A DNA stretch of 64,000 nucleotides from Salinispirillum sp049115955 (GCA_049115955.1 JAGDZJ010000006.1:45362-109361), one strand, 5' to 3'. Shown: positions 1-9,501, numbered from the stretch's first letter. Program-made: numbers and translations. The notes: generated by a model not told the origin, from the sequence alone.

Positions 1-1253
1 CCCATAGCGTAGGCAATGCCAATGCCTTGCATGATCTCACCCGCATCAGGCCCGACCATATGTGCGCCTAGAATACGACGGGTATCTTTGCAGACAATCA
101 ATTTCATCATGGCGCGTAATGGGTTGCCTGAAATGGTGTTTTGCATGGGGCGAAAACTGCTGCGGTAGATTTCGACCGAATGTTTGGCACGCGCCTCCTC
201 TTCCGTTAAGCCTACCGTGCCGATGTTCGGCTGCGAAAACACCGCCGTGGGTATGGCATCGTAACGCACGGCGCGGCCGCCACTACCAAACCACTCATGA
301 GCCAGATACATGCCTTCCGCTAGGGCAACGGGCGTTAATGCCATACGGCCGACAACATCCCCGATGGCAAAGATAGACGGTACGTTCGTGGCGAAGTGAT
401 CATCGACTTTTATCGCTCCGTTTGGCTCAGTGAGTACTCCGACGTTATCCAGACCTAAACCCTCTGTATTCGGAACACGTCCGGTACAGCCGAGGACCAA
501 ATCAGCTTCGAGCGTTTCACCATTACTGAGACTGACCAAAAAGCCTTGGTCGTTTTTTTTCACGCGAGTGACTTCGGCGTTCATTTGTAAGCGGATGCCC
601 GAGACTTCGAACTGCTCTTGGGCAAAGGCTTGAATGTCGGCATCGAAACCGCGCAGTACTTTTTCGCCACGATGCACCAAGGTGGTTTCGACGCCGGTAC
701 CGTTAAATATCCCAGAGAACTCAACGGCTATATAACCACCGCCAATGACGACAGCGCGCTTGGGCCATGCAGCGAGATGGAAGACTTCGTTGCTCGAGAT
801 GATGTGCTCTTTGCCGTCCACCTCTGGCATGAACGGCCAGCCGCCGGTGGCAATCAAGATTTTCTTCGCACTGTAGGACTGGTCGTTGATCGTCACTTCA
901 TTGGGGCCAGTGATGACTGCCCGTCCGCGTATCAATTCAACGCCAGCGCCTTCCAACAAATTGCCGTAGATCCCGTTTAGGCGTGCAATTTCTTTGTCCT
1001 TGTTATCACGTAAGCGATCCCAATCAAACCTGGGCACCGCGGTATCTAAACCGAATTCCCGCGCATCAATGAAGCCTTGTGCAAATTGGGATGCGTATAC
1101 AAAGAGTTTTTTGGGTACACAGCCTACATTAACGCAGGTTCCGCCGAGATCACTGACTTCAGCAATGGCTACCTTGGCCCCCATTTGGGCACTCATTCGC
1201 GCGGCCCTCACACCGCCTGAACCCGCGCCAATTACGAATAAATCAAAGTCCAT
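1..1253 (-). CDS. gor: Glutathione-disulfide reductase, 3' end cut by window edge
   Basis: FAD/NADPH flavoenzyme that reduces oxidised glutathione in the cytosol. The reading frame starts at ATG 1253 (MDFDLFVIGAGSGGVRAAR) and runs off the window after about 417 codons, against roughly 450 for the family. Visible are the N-terminal FAD dinucleotide fold (GAGSGG), the redox-active disulfide motif GGTCVNVGCVPKK, the NADPH fold VVIGGGYIAVEFSG followed by an arginine-bearing HRGEKVLRGFD segment typical of NADPH preference, and the second FAD motif with IFAIGDV. The dimerisation domain is present up to VGPDAGEIMQGIGIA; the C-terminal HPTxxE catalytic motif lies outside the window. It is divergent from the tctC-like gene. 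Assignment as Gor rather than another pyridine-disulfide reductase rests on the motif set and is fairly sure. Confidence 0.93.
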   Translation of the reverse strand, partial: MDFDLFVIGAGSGGVRAARMSAQMGAKVAIAEVSDLGGTCVNVGCVPKKLFVYASQFAQGFIDAREFGLDTAVPRFDWDRLRDNKDKEIARLNGIYGNLLEGAGVELIRGRAVITGPNEVTINDQSYSAKKILIATGGWPFMPEVDGKEHIISSNEVFHLAAWPKRAVVIGGGYIAVEFSGIFNGTGVETTLVHRGEKVLRGFDADIQAFAQEQFEVSGIRLQMNAEVTRVKKNDQGFLVSLSNGETLEADLVLGCTGRVPNTEGLGLDNVGVLTEPNGAIKVDDHFATNVPSIFAIGDVVGRMALTPVALAEGMYLAHEWFGSGGRAVRYDAIPTAVFSQPNIGTVGLTEEEARAKHSVEIYRSSFRPMQNTISGNPLRAMMKLIVCKDTRRILGAHMVGPDAGEIMQGIGIAYAM

Positions 1254-1433
1254 AGTCGCCTCGATATCAAAAAACTCAAAAAATAAGGATAAATATTAGC
1301 AGATTCAATGACCACACAGGGGTTCCATACGAAGACTTATCGCTTCCCTAGACAAAGGTTATCCACACTTCTAAACTCAAAACAGTCTCACAGGCTAAAC
1401 AGCACCCCTCTCAAGCGATCAAAGAAGTTCACT

Positions 1434-2381
1434 ATGAATCATAATAAGACGCTGTACGCCCTTCTACTTTCATTGCTGTGCCTATCCGGCGCGGTCAGTG
1501 TGGCTGAAGAAACGTTTCCCAACCGACCACTCACGATGATCGTCGGATTTAATCCCGGTGGCAGTACGGATATTCAAGCAAAAGCGTTAGCGCCGGTGCT
1601 TGAAGACTTGCTGGGGCAGCCTGTCGACATCTTGTATTTGCCGGGCGCGGGTGGCGGGCTTGCGGCTTCTATGTTGGCAAGCAGCACGGACCAAGGCTAT
1701 GTATTCCAGTTTGGTACCTCTCTGCCCTACACGTTTACACCACTGACCACTCCAGCGTCTTATGATGTAAACAGTTTCCGCTATGTTGCGGCTTTGGCTC
1801 TTGAGCAGTCTGCAATCGTCACTGGTGGAGTCAAACCGTATAAGACTTGGGATGAATTGCTGGCCTATGCGCGGGAGAATCCAGATTTGACGGTTGCATC
1901 GCAAACGCCGCAAGACCGCTTTATTCTCAATTTAATATCTCGGCGCGAAGGTCTAAATCTACGCATTGTGCCCACCACCGGTGGTGCTGGCATGACCCCT
2001 TTAGTGGTTTCCGGCGATGTGCACTTTGCCTTCAGCGGCGGCACCCATACACAGTACACAGACTCTGGGCAAATGGTCGTGCTTGCCAGTTTGATTGATG
2101 AACGTTTAATCGGGTATCCAGATGTACCTACCCTACGAGAATTCGGCTACGAAGCAAGTGTTCAGAACCCTCGAGTGGTCGCCGTGCCAGCCAATACGCC
2201 CGATACCCATGTTGACGCTTTGTCCAAAGCCTTAGAAGCGGCGACGCAGGATCCTCGATTCATTGCGGCCACCGCTAACGTACGCCTACCGGTAGTTTTT
2301 TTAGACGAAGCTACGTTGACCGAATATTTTAATCGGCAGTTGGAAGAGTACTTGTGGCTGATCAACGAATATGGAGACTGA
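1434..2381 (+). CDS. TctC-family tripartite tricarboxylate transporter substrate-binding protein (orphan)
   Basis: Periplasmic solute-binding protein of the Bug/TctC family, which normally delivers carboxylates to a TctAB membrane pair. The protein is 315 residues with a signal peptide (MNHNKTLYALLLSLLCLSGAV, cleavage probably after SVA), then FPNRPLTMIVGFNPGGSTD and ILYLPGAGGGLAASML, the two loops that form the ligand-binding pocket in this family, and GYPDVPTLREFGYEA near the C terminus. I prefer ATG 1434 to the upstream in-frame ATG at 1308 because only 1434 gives a proper signal peptide and it has a purine-rich AAGAAG upstream. No tctA or tctB is visible, so the ligand is unknown; orphan members are common. 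A decayed paralogue follows directly downstream. Confidence 0.85.
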   Translation: MNHNKTLYALLLSLLCLSGAVSVAEETFPNRPLTMIVGFNPGGSTDIQAKALAPVLEDLLGQPVDILYLPGAGGGLAASMLASSTDQGYVFQFGTSLPYTFTPLTTPASYDVNSFRYVAALALEQSAIVTGGVKPYKTWDELLAYARENPDLTVASQTPQDRFILNLISRREGLNLRIVPTTGGAGMTPLVVSGDVHFAFSGGTHTQYTDSGQMVVLASLIDERLIGYPDVPTLREFGYEASVQNPRVVAVPANTPDTHVDALSKALEAATQDPRFIAATANVRLPVVFLDEATLTEYFNRQLEEYLWLINEYGD

Positions 2382-2387
2382 CCTAAT

Positions 2388-2572
2388 CGCCCCGCAAATT
2401 ATGCAAGCTGGGTTATGGCGTCAACATGCAATTCGCGTGATTGGTGTTCCTGTAAGCACTCCCAGCAATTAAGACACCCGTTGTGTTAATGGACGAGTTG
2501 CAATTGAATTCTCTGGTCACCACGCAAGTTGAAGAGTACAAAAGGCTGATATCGTGCTCGAATGATAATTGA
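2388..2572 (+). pseudogene. Remnant of a second tctC-like gene (C-terminal part only)
   Basis: No intact reading frame, but translation shows a decayed copy of the C-terminal third of a TctC protein. In one frame (about 2388-2472) PQIMQAGLWRQHAIRVIGVP and VSTPSN then stop match VPTLREFGYEASVQNPRVVA and VPANTP of the upstream gene. In another frame (about 2465-2572) IKTPVVLMDELQLNSL and QVEEYKRLIS then stop match VRLPVVFLDEATLTEY and QLEEYLWLIN. About 36 codons between the two blocks are missing and the frame has shifted. This is most simply an old tandem duplicate, or a neighbouring paralogue, lost by deletion. No N-terminal part remains. Confidence 0.6.
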
Positions 2573-2601
2573 TGCTTAGATCCTTAATCATTGCCGTACA
2601 T

Positions 2602-2607
2602 TATAAT
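2602..2607 (+). promoter_or_regulatory. Possible -10 element of the GGDEF-EAL gene
   Basis: A consensus TATAAT lies 30 bases before the ATG of the following gene. No convincing -35 hexamer sits 16-18 bases upstream and there is no extended -10 TG, so the call rests on one hexamer and on position. Confidence 0.3.
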
Positions 2608-2636
2608 CGGAACGTTGACGAAGTAGTGGAGTACCG

Positions 2637-5375
2637 ATGCCAGAGCAAAACATAGACAGGCCTGTAGATGGTAAACGCAGAGCTTTGTTTGAACTGAAGT
2701 TTGCAACCCGTATCGCCCTACTCTTCGGAGCATTGGGTTTGCTCGCGTTGTTAGTCAGTATGGTCTATTCCGTGCGTACTGCAGAGCAGAGCCTAGATGC
2801 AGAAATACAAGGGGCGCTGCAGCAGCGACATCGCACCATTGTCAACTTGATTGAAACACGCCTAGGCCTTCTGGACGTTTATCTACAAAGCGCCGCTGCC
2901 AATCGAATTTTTACCTCATTGGTTAATGAACCGTCATCACACAATCAAGGGCTCGACCTGATGGTTGAAGACATGGCGTTTATGTTTCAGGACTCTGCGC
3001 TTGGTGCGAACCTGGATATCTTCTACATCGTCGATCCAGCCGGTGGGCTTGTGTTTGATGCAGGCTCGCCACTGTACGGCATCACCCCAATGTTACCCAG
3101 TATGCGTGCTCCGTTGCACTATGCAAATCAATGGACCGTGGTGAATACGGAAAGCCTAACGGCTATGGTCAAGTCAGTCCCTATTTTTGATCCCGCGACC
3201 ATTCAACTGCGCGGGTATATGTTTATCGGCACTGCAATCGGTCAGAATCGATCGTTTATCGAAGAAATAGCACAGCGCTCTGATGTCGATATTCTGAAGA
3301 TTGGCCTCGGCAACAACATTCTTATACGGTACACCGGCGTTGATTTCTCGATTGATGAAAACCGTCAGGCGCCGATGAATGAAGTTGTTGTTGTGGACGA
3401 CGTCAATCTACTGCGCTCGCCCGTTTCCATCGACTCCAGCGGCGATACGATTTGGGCTGAAGTGGGTATCTCTAATGCCCGTTTTCCATCCGTTACCGAG
3501 CGCTATCAACAGTTGTTCTTCCTATTATCGGGTGGTTTTATATTCCTACTCATAATGGCCGCGTGGTTAGTGCATTTGAGTCACACACGCAGTGTCGGAC
3601 AGCTCATGCAATACATTAAAGCCATCAATACTGGCGAGCGCAGTCGCCAATATTCCCCTGGTGGCATCGTTGAATACAATCAAGTTGGCTATGCGATGCA
3701 AGAAATGGTGCACGACCTAAACATTGCTGCGACGGTGTTTGAGTCTGCCGAAGGGATGATGGTTACGGATCAATATCGTACTATTTTGCGCGTTAACAAA
3801 GGTTTTACCGACATCACAGGCTATTCACCGGAAGAAGCTATTGGGCAACGACTGGATTTCATTAAGTCTGAGCGCGATGACGCAACCTACTTTGAACAGA
3901 TTGAGCAAGCGCTGAATGTGAATGGTTCATGGCAGGGCGAAATCTGGAATCAACGTAAGGACGGTCAGGAGTACTTGCAATGGACCAGTATCACTGCTGT
4001 GCGTTCAGAAGACGAGTCAAGAATCATTAACTACGTGGTCACCTTGATTGACGCAACGCAACGCAAGGCCGCAGAGACCAAGATTACTCAGTTAGCGTTC
4101 TATGACCAGTTAACGGGCCTGCCCAATCGGCAATTATTGATGGATCGTTTAGAAAAGGCACTTACGTCCAGCGAACGACACGATAACTCCGGTGCCATTC
4201 TCTATATTGATTTGGATGATTTTAAAACTCTGAACGATACCCGTGGACACGACGTGGGGGACCAACTGCTGAAACAGGTGGCGAATCGTCTCTTGAGCTG
4301 CGTGCGACGCAATGACACCGTTGCTCGTATAGGTGGTGACGAGTTCATTATTCTGTTGGAAGACCTCGACCCTGATATCGAAGTAGCATCACAGCAAGCC
4401 GACATTATGTCTGAAAAAATCTTAGAAGCTCTACCTAGGCCTTACTATATCGGGGGCATAGAACAGTTCAGCACGTTAAGCATTGGCTTAACGCTGTTTC
4501 AAGGAACGAAGGAGTCGGTTGATGAACTGCTGAAGCAATCCGACTTGGCGATGTACCAAGCCAAGGCGGCAGGTAGAAACACGCGGCGCTTCTTTAACCC
4601 GACGATGCAAGCGCGCGTTTTAGAGCATGCGGCGCTGGCTAATGACATTCGCAAAGGCATGCAAAACGACGAGTTCGTGTTGTATTTTCAACCGCAAGTC
4701 GACCGGCAACACAAGGTATTAGGGGCCGAGGTGCTGCTGCGTTGGAATCACCCCACTCGGGGCATTACGCCACCCGGAGAGATCATTCCTGTTGCTGAAG
4801 AGACGGGGCTAATATTGCCCTTAGGGGAATGGGTTCTAAGGTCAGCCTGTACGGTGCTTGCTCGTTGGGCTACGCAAGCAGAAACGCAACACCTAACGCT
4901 GTCGGTTAACATCAGTGCGCGACAGTTACACCAAGTCGATTTCGTATCTCAGGTACAGAATATTATCGCCGAGACCGGTGCCGATGCACGTAAGCTCAAG
5001 CTTGAGCTGACGGAGAGCATGCTGCTGCATGATGTTAAAGACACTATTCAGAAAATGCATCAACTGCGAGGCGATGGCGTGTCATTCTCCTTGGACGACT
5101 TTGGTACTGGATATTCATCGTTGTCGTACTTAAAACAACTGCCGCTGGACCAGTTAAAAATAGATCAGTCTTTTGTCCGTGACCTAGCCTTTGACTCTCA
5201 CGACTCAAACATAGCACGTACGATTGTTTCGCTGGCCAATGGGCTTGGCATTTCGGTCATTGCCGAAGGTGTGGAGACAGCGGCGCAATGCGAACGTTTG
5301 GCGGCATACGGCTGCAATGAATACCAAGGCTATTTGTTTGGACGTCCGGTTCAGTTAGAAGATATGCCGTTGTAA
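2637..5375 (+). CDS. Membrane sensor with PAS, GGDEF and EAL domains (c-di-GMP turnover)
   Basis: A 912-residue inner-membrane protein. The first transmembrane segment is at about residues 25-47, an extracytoplasmic sensor region of about 240 residues follows, and the second membrane segment is at about 292-313. Then come a short HAMP-like linker, a PAS domain (about 364-480), a GGDEF domain with an intact RIGGDEF motif at about 564-570 and an upstream RRND matching the RxxD inhibitory site, and an EAL domain from about 665. The EAL signature reads EVL (about 698-700); the metal-binding Glu is kept, and DDFGTGYSS, LKIDQSFV and IAEGVET are all present, so phosphodiesterase activity is plausible. 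It may therefore both make and break c-di-GMP. The start has AGTGGAG upstream. The signal sensed is unknown. Confidence 0.92.
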   Translation: MPEQNIDRPVDGKRRALFELKFATRIALLFGALGLLALLVSMVYSVRTAEQSLDAEIQGALQQRHRTIVNLIETRLGLLDVYLQSAAANRIFTSLVNEPSSHNQGLDLMVEDMAFMFQDSALGANLDIFYIVDPAGGLVFDAGSPLYGITPMLPSMRAPLHYANQWTVVNTESLTAMVKSVPIFDPATIQLRGYMFIGTAIGQNRSFIEEIAQRSDVDILKIGLGNNILIRYTGVDFSIDENRQAPMNEVVVVDDVNLLRSPVSIDSSGDTIWAEVGISNARFPSVTERYQQLFFLLSGGFIFLLIMAAWLVHLSHTRSVGQLMQYIKAINTGERSRQYSPGGIVEYNQVGYAMQEMVHDLNIAATVFESAEGMMVTDQYRTILRVNKGFTDITGYSPEEAIGQRLDFIKSERDDATYFEQIEQALNVNGSWQGEIWNQRKDGQEYLQWTSITAVRSEDESRIINYVVTLIDATQRKAAETKITQLAFYDQLTGLPNRQLLMDRLEKALTSSERHDNSGAILYIDLDDFKTLNDTRGHDVGDQLLKQVANRLLSCVRRNDTVARIGGDEFIILLEDLDPDIEVASQQADIMSEKILEALPRPYYIGGIEQFSTLSIGLTLFQGTKESVDELLKQSDLAMYQAKAAGRNTRRFFNPTMQARVLEHAALANDIRKGMQNDEFVLYFQPQVDRQHKVLGAEVLLRWNHPTRGITPPGEIIPVAEETGLILPLGEWVLRSACTVLARWATQAETQHLTLSVNISARQLHQVDFVSQVQNIIAETGADARKLKLELTESMLLHDVKDTIQKMHQLRGDGVSFSLDDFGTGYSSLSYLKQLPLDQLKIDQSFVRDLAFDSHDSNIARTIVSLANGLGISVIAEGVETAAQCERLAAYGCNEYQGYLFGRPVQLEDMPL

Positions 5376-5418
5376 GGCATATCTCTATGAGCGTCTCAGC
5401 TTCTATGGTTCAAGGGGT

Positions 5419-6066
5419 CTAGGAAGGGCTAGAAGATGTGTTCGCGGGCCTGAACAGTATGACTTCGGCGAGTGACTTCAATTGCACCGTGGCGAACTGC
5501 TGGTAGCCCAGGCCTTCATAGAATGGCAAATAAGCGTTGTTGCCCGTATCTAAGTAAACACCTTCGGAAATGCTGTCTTGCGCACAGATTTCATGAACTG
5601 CGTCCATCAGTTTCCGACCAAAGCCCTGCTTTTGAAACTCTGGCAGCACGCCAACCAGGCTGACCATTCGGTGCGGCGCTTCCGGCAGCGCAGCCTGTAC
5701 CCGATTAAAGTACTGCGTGAAGTTACGTGCTGCCTGCAAGCCTGCAGTGAGAATCAACTTTAAGTGCCACAACGTCTTGTTAGACAAATCCTGACGTAAC
5801 TCAATATCGCTGAGAAACACAGCACCGATCAAGCGAGCAGGCTCACCCACCGTAATACCAAGCACCACTTCATTGCGCTCAAAATGCAATCTCACCAGCT
5901 CACGCAATGTCGCGCGCAAACGTTGTTGGTAACCGGGGCGATGAGCTTCCAACAAATACTGATACGTCGGTTCATCACGATAACTGTGAAAAAGTACAGA
6001 GCGTATTTGTGCTGCACTGGACTCGTCCAGTCTTACCACTGATGCTTGGTCAGGTGTGAATGTCAT
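5419..6066 (-). CDS. GNAT-family N-acetyltransferase
   Basis: A 215-residue acetyl-CoA-dependent acetyltransferase of unknown substrate. The acetyl-CoA binding motif is visible as VSLVGVLPEFQKQGFGRKLMDAVHEIC, with the Q-x-x-G-x-G/R core at about residues 145-150, followed by VYLDTGNNAYLPFYEGLGYQ, the typical C-terminal GNAT segment. It begins 19 bases after gspM in the same direction and may be read through from the type II secretion operon, but nothing in the protein ties it to secretion. Confidence 0.82.
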   Translation of the reverse strand: MTFTPDQASVVRLDESSAAQIRSVLFHSYRDEPTYQYLLEAHRPGYQQRLRATLRELVRLHFERNEVVLGITVGEPARLIGAVFLSDIELRQDLSNKTLWHLKLILTAGLQAARNFTQYFNRVQAALPEAPHRMVSLVGVLPEFQKQGFGRKLMDAVHEICAQDSISEGVYLDTGNNAYLPFYEGLGYQQFATVQLKSLAEVILFRPANTSSSPS

Positions 6067-6085
6067 GCAGAATCACTCTTTATAA

Positions 6086-6580
6086 TTATTGACGTAAAAA
6101 TACACCACGTACGGTCACTAAGCCAGGCGTGCTGGTTTGGCTTATGGTTACCTGATCAACTCGAATGCCCTGAGACTCCAGATCGGCTAGCCACGCCAGC
6201 GTTAGGTCAAAACGCTGATTATCTAGCCAGAAGCGCAATCCGTTCTGCCCGCTTTGCTCGAAGCGTGTCAGGCTGACATTACCTTGTCGAGCGGCTTCGC
6301 TGACTAAGTTGGTCATGCTCTGTTGCTGGGACACACCTCCGGCACCTTCCGTCAATGATGCTTGGCGCAACCTAGGTGCGGCACGGCTTAGCCACTGAAG
6401 GCTCTCTTCGGCACGTTGAAGGTCGCGAGTGGCTTGTTCACGCCAGTCAGCAATGGGCTGCACTAACAGCAACCACACGAAGACCACAATTGAAACGCCA
6501 CCTACCGCTGCAATGATGCGTTGCTCATTGGTGTCATAGGCGTTCCAGCGCTGCTGTATCGTCTGCCAAAGTGCGTTCAC
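6086..6580 (-). CDS. gspM: Type II secretion system protein M (GspM)
   Basis: A 164-residue bitopic inner-membrane protein of the type II secretion assembly platform, which pairs with GspL. It has a short cytoplasmic N terminus, one membrane segment at about residues 23-44 (IIAAVGGVSIVVFVWLLLV), then a periplasmic coiled-coil region and a ferredoxin-like C-terminal domain. Length is normal for the family. It overlaps gspL by 4 bases (ATGA), and its place at the end of gspEFGHIJKLM supports the assignment strongly. Confidence 0.9.
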   Translation of the reverse strand: MNALWQTIQQRWNAYDTNEQRIIAAVGGVSIVVFVWLLLVQPIADWREQATRDLQRAEESLQWLSRAAPRLRQASLTEGAGGVSQQQSMTNLVSEAARQGNVSLTRFEQSGQNGLRFWLDNQRFDLTLAWLADLESQGIRVDQVTISQTSTPGLVTVRGVFLRQ

Positions 6581-7833
6581 TGGCTACCTCCTAACCACTG
6601 CAGTTGGAAATTTCCACGAAAACCCGAATCAACACGCCCGGCAGAATAACTGACTTGAACGCCCTGTTCTTCCAGGCGTCGTCGCAAGGTCTCCAGCTCT
6701 GCCGTACTCGGTGCTACGACCTGCATTTGTACTTCGCTGCGCTCACTCGCATAACGTATTTCTTGCAGCTCTACGGCAGTACCCTGCTTTGACATATTGA
6801 TGCGCTGTAGAAAGGCTAGGAAAACCCCTTCCCCTTGTGCCGTGCCGGATTGACTGAGTCGAGATTCAACAATGGGTCGAAACTGCACGCGATTAAAAGG
6901 TCGCTCGTCACCACTGGCCTGAGCATACAGCTCTGCTGTGAGACGCCATGCTGTTTCTGCACGTTGTTGAGTTTGCCGCGTGTCGGTAATGATATGCGCC
7001 ACCAGTGACAGCAGCAGCAAACCAGCGGCAGTGGCGGCTACCGGTAGGTAACGCCGGTAGCGCACGAAGGACGTTTCAGGCTCATAGGGGCCGGTAAGCA
7101 GATTGGTGACTCGCCCAATGCTTAGCCAACACTCTACCAGCAGTTCTAACTGACTGTGCGGGCCAATAGCGGGGCTAGATACCTGGTCGTACGACTGCAC
7201 TAACTCGGCTTCCAGTGTTGCACCTTCTGCTCGACTATCGGGTGCTAAGGTTATCTTGACCGACCCGGTTAAATTACCGTCCGGAACAACCCGCTCAAGC
7301 CAGCCAGACAGATTGGCACGAGTGCAGGAGAACCCCCGCCCTACGGCGCTGACCAGCAGGCGATCCTGGTACCAACTGATGTGTAAAGCACTGGGATCAC
7401 CCTTGCTCAGCAATTCGCTGTCGATGTGAACGGCGCTGGGTGACATGCCTGCTTCATTGAGCAACTGGAGCAGTTTTTCTAAATACACATGCGGTAGCGC
7501 CAGCACGCTGACTTGATCGCCCGCTTGATAGGTGCCGACAACGATATGCAGTTCTTCAATGTTCTGCGCCGTCTGCCCTTCTAAAATAAAAGGCAATGTA
7601 CGTGCGAGAAACCGACGTTGCTTACGCGGCACTTCAACCAATGAATGCAGTGCGACTTCCACGGGAAGGACAACGATGCAATCGGGGCTCTTGTTGGCCA
7701 GTGAGCTCAAACCGTGGCGCAACTGTGCGCGGTCACCGATTTTAATTTGCTGTGGCTCACCCTGTTCAACCAGCAGCCATTGGAATTGTTCCAACCGGCT
7801 GTCCGGATATACGAATACGGTCTGAGATTTCAT
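6577..7833 (-). CDS. gspL: Type II secretion system protein L (GspL)
   Basis: A 418-residue bitopic protein that links the cytoplasmic ATPase GspE to the inner-membrane platform. The N-terminal roughly 250 residues form the cytoplasmic actin-like domain (start MKSQTVFVYPDSRLEQFQWL, with PRKQRRFLARTLPFILEGQ near residue 75). One membrane segment lies at about 266-284 (YLPVAATAAGLLLLSLVAHI) and a periplasmic ferredoxin-like domain follows. It starts 13 bases downstream of gspK and overlaps gspM, as in other gsp operons. Confidence 0.92.
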   Translation of the reverse strand: MKSQTVFVYPDSRLEQFQWLLVEQGEPQQIKIGDRAQLRHGLSSLANKSPDCIVVLPVEVALHSLVEVPRKQRRFLARTLPFILEGQTAQNIEELHIVVGTYQAGDQVSVLALPHVYLEKLLQLLNEAGMSPSAVHIDSELLSKGDPSALHISWYQDRLLVSAVGRGFSCTRANLSGWLERVVPDGNLTGSVKITLAPDSRAEGATLEAELVQSYDQVSSPAIGPHSQLELLVECWLSIGRVTNLLTGPYEPETSFVRYRRYLPVAATAAGLLLLSLVAHIITDTRQTQQRAETAWRLTAELYAQASGDERPFNRVQFRPIVESRLSQSGTAQGEGVFLAFLQRINMSKQGTAVELQEIRYASERSEVQMQVVAPSTAELETLRRRLEEQGVQVSYSAGRVDSGFRGNFQLQWLGGSQ

Positions 7834-7846
7834 GGTAATCCAATCA

Positions 7847-8803
7847 TTATTCTGCGGCTTCTTGCTCCGGATTCAAAGGCAAGCGGCTACGCTGATAGAC
7901 GGTCATAATGCCGTCCGGCCCACGATGAATCCAACTGGTCAGATAGAGTAGCCGTTCCTGATAACGGACGCGAGCCTCCATGCGGTAAAACTCGCCTTCA
8001 TGAGTGAACCACTCGGATTTGAGTTCACCTAAAAATGGCTCCATCACCTCCATGCCCAACCAGTCATCAGCGCTCTGCAAACCGTTACCAATGGCAGTTT
8101 GCAGTGCTTGCCAGTGCTCAGTTCCTAAGTCTGGATGCAGCGCCCTTATGGTGCTCTCTGCAGCGCTGGTAACGTCTAACCTCGACCATGGCGGCAATAG
8201 GGCACCCCACTCGCCAAGCTCTAGTGGTGCCAGCGCCCCGCTTTCCGGAACCATAAGGCGCAATTCACTGGCATCAGCTATCGGATTGAACGACGGCCGA
8301 TAACCGGGTCGAACCAGTCGGTACTCGAATTCTGCGCCGCTGTCGGCACTGAACCAATCGGCTATACGCCCCGCCCAAGCTTGTTCATAGCCTTCTGCTG
8401 CCAACAGCCGTTGCAGTTGCTCCTGAGCTTCAGGGCGGTTAGCCTCCGTATGTAGCCAGTTAAGGTTGAACTTGCCTTGAAGTGGAACCAGACGAAACTG
8501 CGCTGTACCGATATCAAGTTCGGGGTCTAGAGGGTATTCCGGCGACCATTCGTTCCAATAATCAGGTGCCAAGGGCGCACTAAAATCCATGGCAAGATCG
8601 GCCATCGCCAGGGCCTCGGTGCTCTGCACCCACGCTTGGCCCTGCGCGTGTTCAATGGTGTAGCTTGCCGTCGCTATGGCAACGCCTTGACGAAAAGCAA
8701 TCTGCGTCGTGATGGCCATCAACAAGGCAAACACCAGCAACACCTGAATCAGCGCAACGCCGCGTGGCTTACGCAGGCTGTCAGGGCTTCTGCGCCTTAC
8801 CAT
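7847..8803 (-). CDS. gspK: Type II secretion minor pseudopilin GspK
   Basis: Large minor pseudopilin that caps the pseudopilus tip with GspI and GspJ. I start it at ATG 8803, which overlaps the gspJ stop as TAATG, giving 318 residues. A longer in-frame start at 8845 would lie inside gspJ and place 28 residues before the cleavage site. The prepilin signal reads KPRG/VALIQVLLVFALLMA; lack of Glu at mature position 5 is normal for GspK. The rest is the globular alpha domain with the insertion characteristic of K. Confidence 0.92.
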   Translation of the reverse strand: MVRRRSPDSLRKPRGVALIQVLLVFALLMAITTQIAFRQGVAIATASYTIEHAQGQAWVQSTEALAMADLAMDFSAPLAPDYWNEWSPEYPLDPELDIGTAQFRLVPLQGKFNLNWLHTEANRPEAQEQLQRLLAAEGYEQAWAGRIADWFSADSGAEFEYRLVRPGYRPSFNPIADASELRLMVPESGALAPLELGEWGALLPPWSRLDVTSAAESTIRALHPDLGTEHWQALQTAIGNGLQSADDWLGMEVMEPFLGELKSEWFTHEGEFYRMEARVRYQERLLYLTSWIHRGPDGIMTVYQRSRLPLNPEQEAAE

Positions 8804-9501
8804 TAATCGTTGCTCCGCGCATGCAGTTGAGTCGGTACCTGCCAAAAGAAGCGGACAGGCCCAATGGGCTCAAAGTCGAGAGTCAATTCAATGCCTTGAA
8901 CGCTTAAGGCTCGGTCATCTCTGTCTGGCGGCCAAGTATCGAGCCATTCCGTCGTGCCGTTTTGATCTTTCGCCTGAAAGCGCAGAGACATGTCGGTTAC
9001 AGGGGCTAAAACCACCTGCTCTATCCACGGGTTGTCGCGCTCGGCTTCAACATGCTGACGATAACGACGAACCAAACAATAGCCGCTAAGACTGTCTCGT
9101 TGATCCCACTCTTCGGTGGTCAGGCCCATACGGCAAAGATCATTGCTGATGTCTACCAACCGATATTCCAGACGTTGCAAATCAGAACGCAACGGCGCAT
9201 TTATGATCGACAACGGCCAACCCAGCCGGGTCAGTTCCAGCACCCCATCAGGGCTGTATACCAAGGCGGGTTGAGTATTCCCGAATTCATCGGATATCGG
9301 ACGATGGGGAGCGAACTGGGTCAGGTCGGCTTCAATACGAGACCTGGCGATGCCCAAACGGTCTAACGTAGCGGTGCTAGCAGTGATACGTTCTTGGCTC
9401 GTTGCCATCTGGCTTACAAGATTGAGCGTGGCCAAGCCCAACAGCGCCGACAGCGTAATGGCGATCATGAGTTCGAGTAAGGTGAATCCGCGCTGCTTCA
9501 C
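8803..9501 (-). CDS. gspJ: Type II secretion minor pseudopilin GspJ
   Basis: A 232-residue minor pseudopilin with a class III leader MKQRG/FTLLELMIAITLSALLG, cleaved by prepilin peptidase, with Glu5 present. The soluble domain is beta-rich, with ERDNPWIEQVVLAPVTDMSLRF matching the GspJ family. It overlaps gspI by 4 bases and gspK by 1. It forms the tip complex with GspI and GspK. Confidence 0.92.
   Translation of the reverse strand: MKQRGFTLLELMIAITLSALLGLATLNLVSQMATSQERITASTATLDRLGIARSRIEADLTQFAPHRPISDEFGNTQPALVYSPDGVLELTRLGWPLSIINAPLRSDLQRLEYRLVDISNDLCRMGLTTEEWDQRDSLSGYCLVRRYRQHVEAERDNPWIEQVVLAPVTDMSLRFQAKDQNGTTEWLDTWPPDRDDRALSVQGIELTLDFEPIGPVRFFWQVPTQLHARSND

Noticed and set aside
1308..1433. 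N-terminal 42-residue extension of the TctC protein
   Set aside because: The extension has no signal peptide features, lies in the control region, and the internal ATG 1434 starts a perfect signal peptide.
4726..4750. EVL in place of EAL in the c-di-GMP phosphodiesterase domain as inactivation
   Set aside because: The metal-binding Glu is retained and all other catalytic motifs are present; EVL occurs in active enzymes.
7847..8803. GspK without Glu at mature position 5
   Set aside because: Lack of Glu5 is the rule for GspK and relates to its place at the pseudopilus tip.
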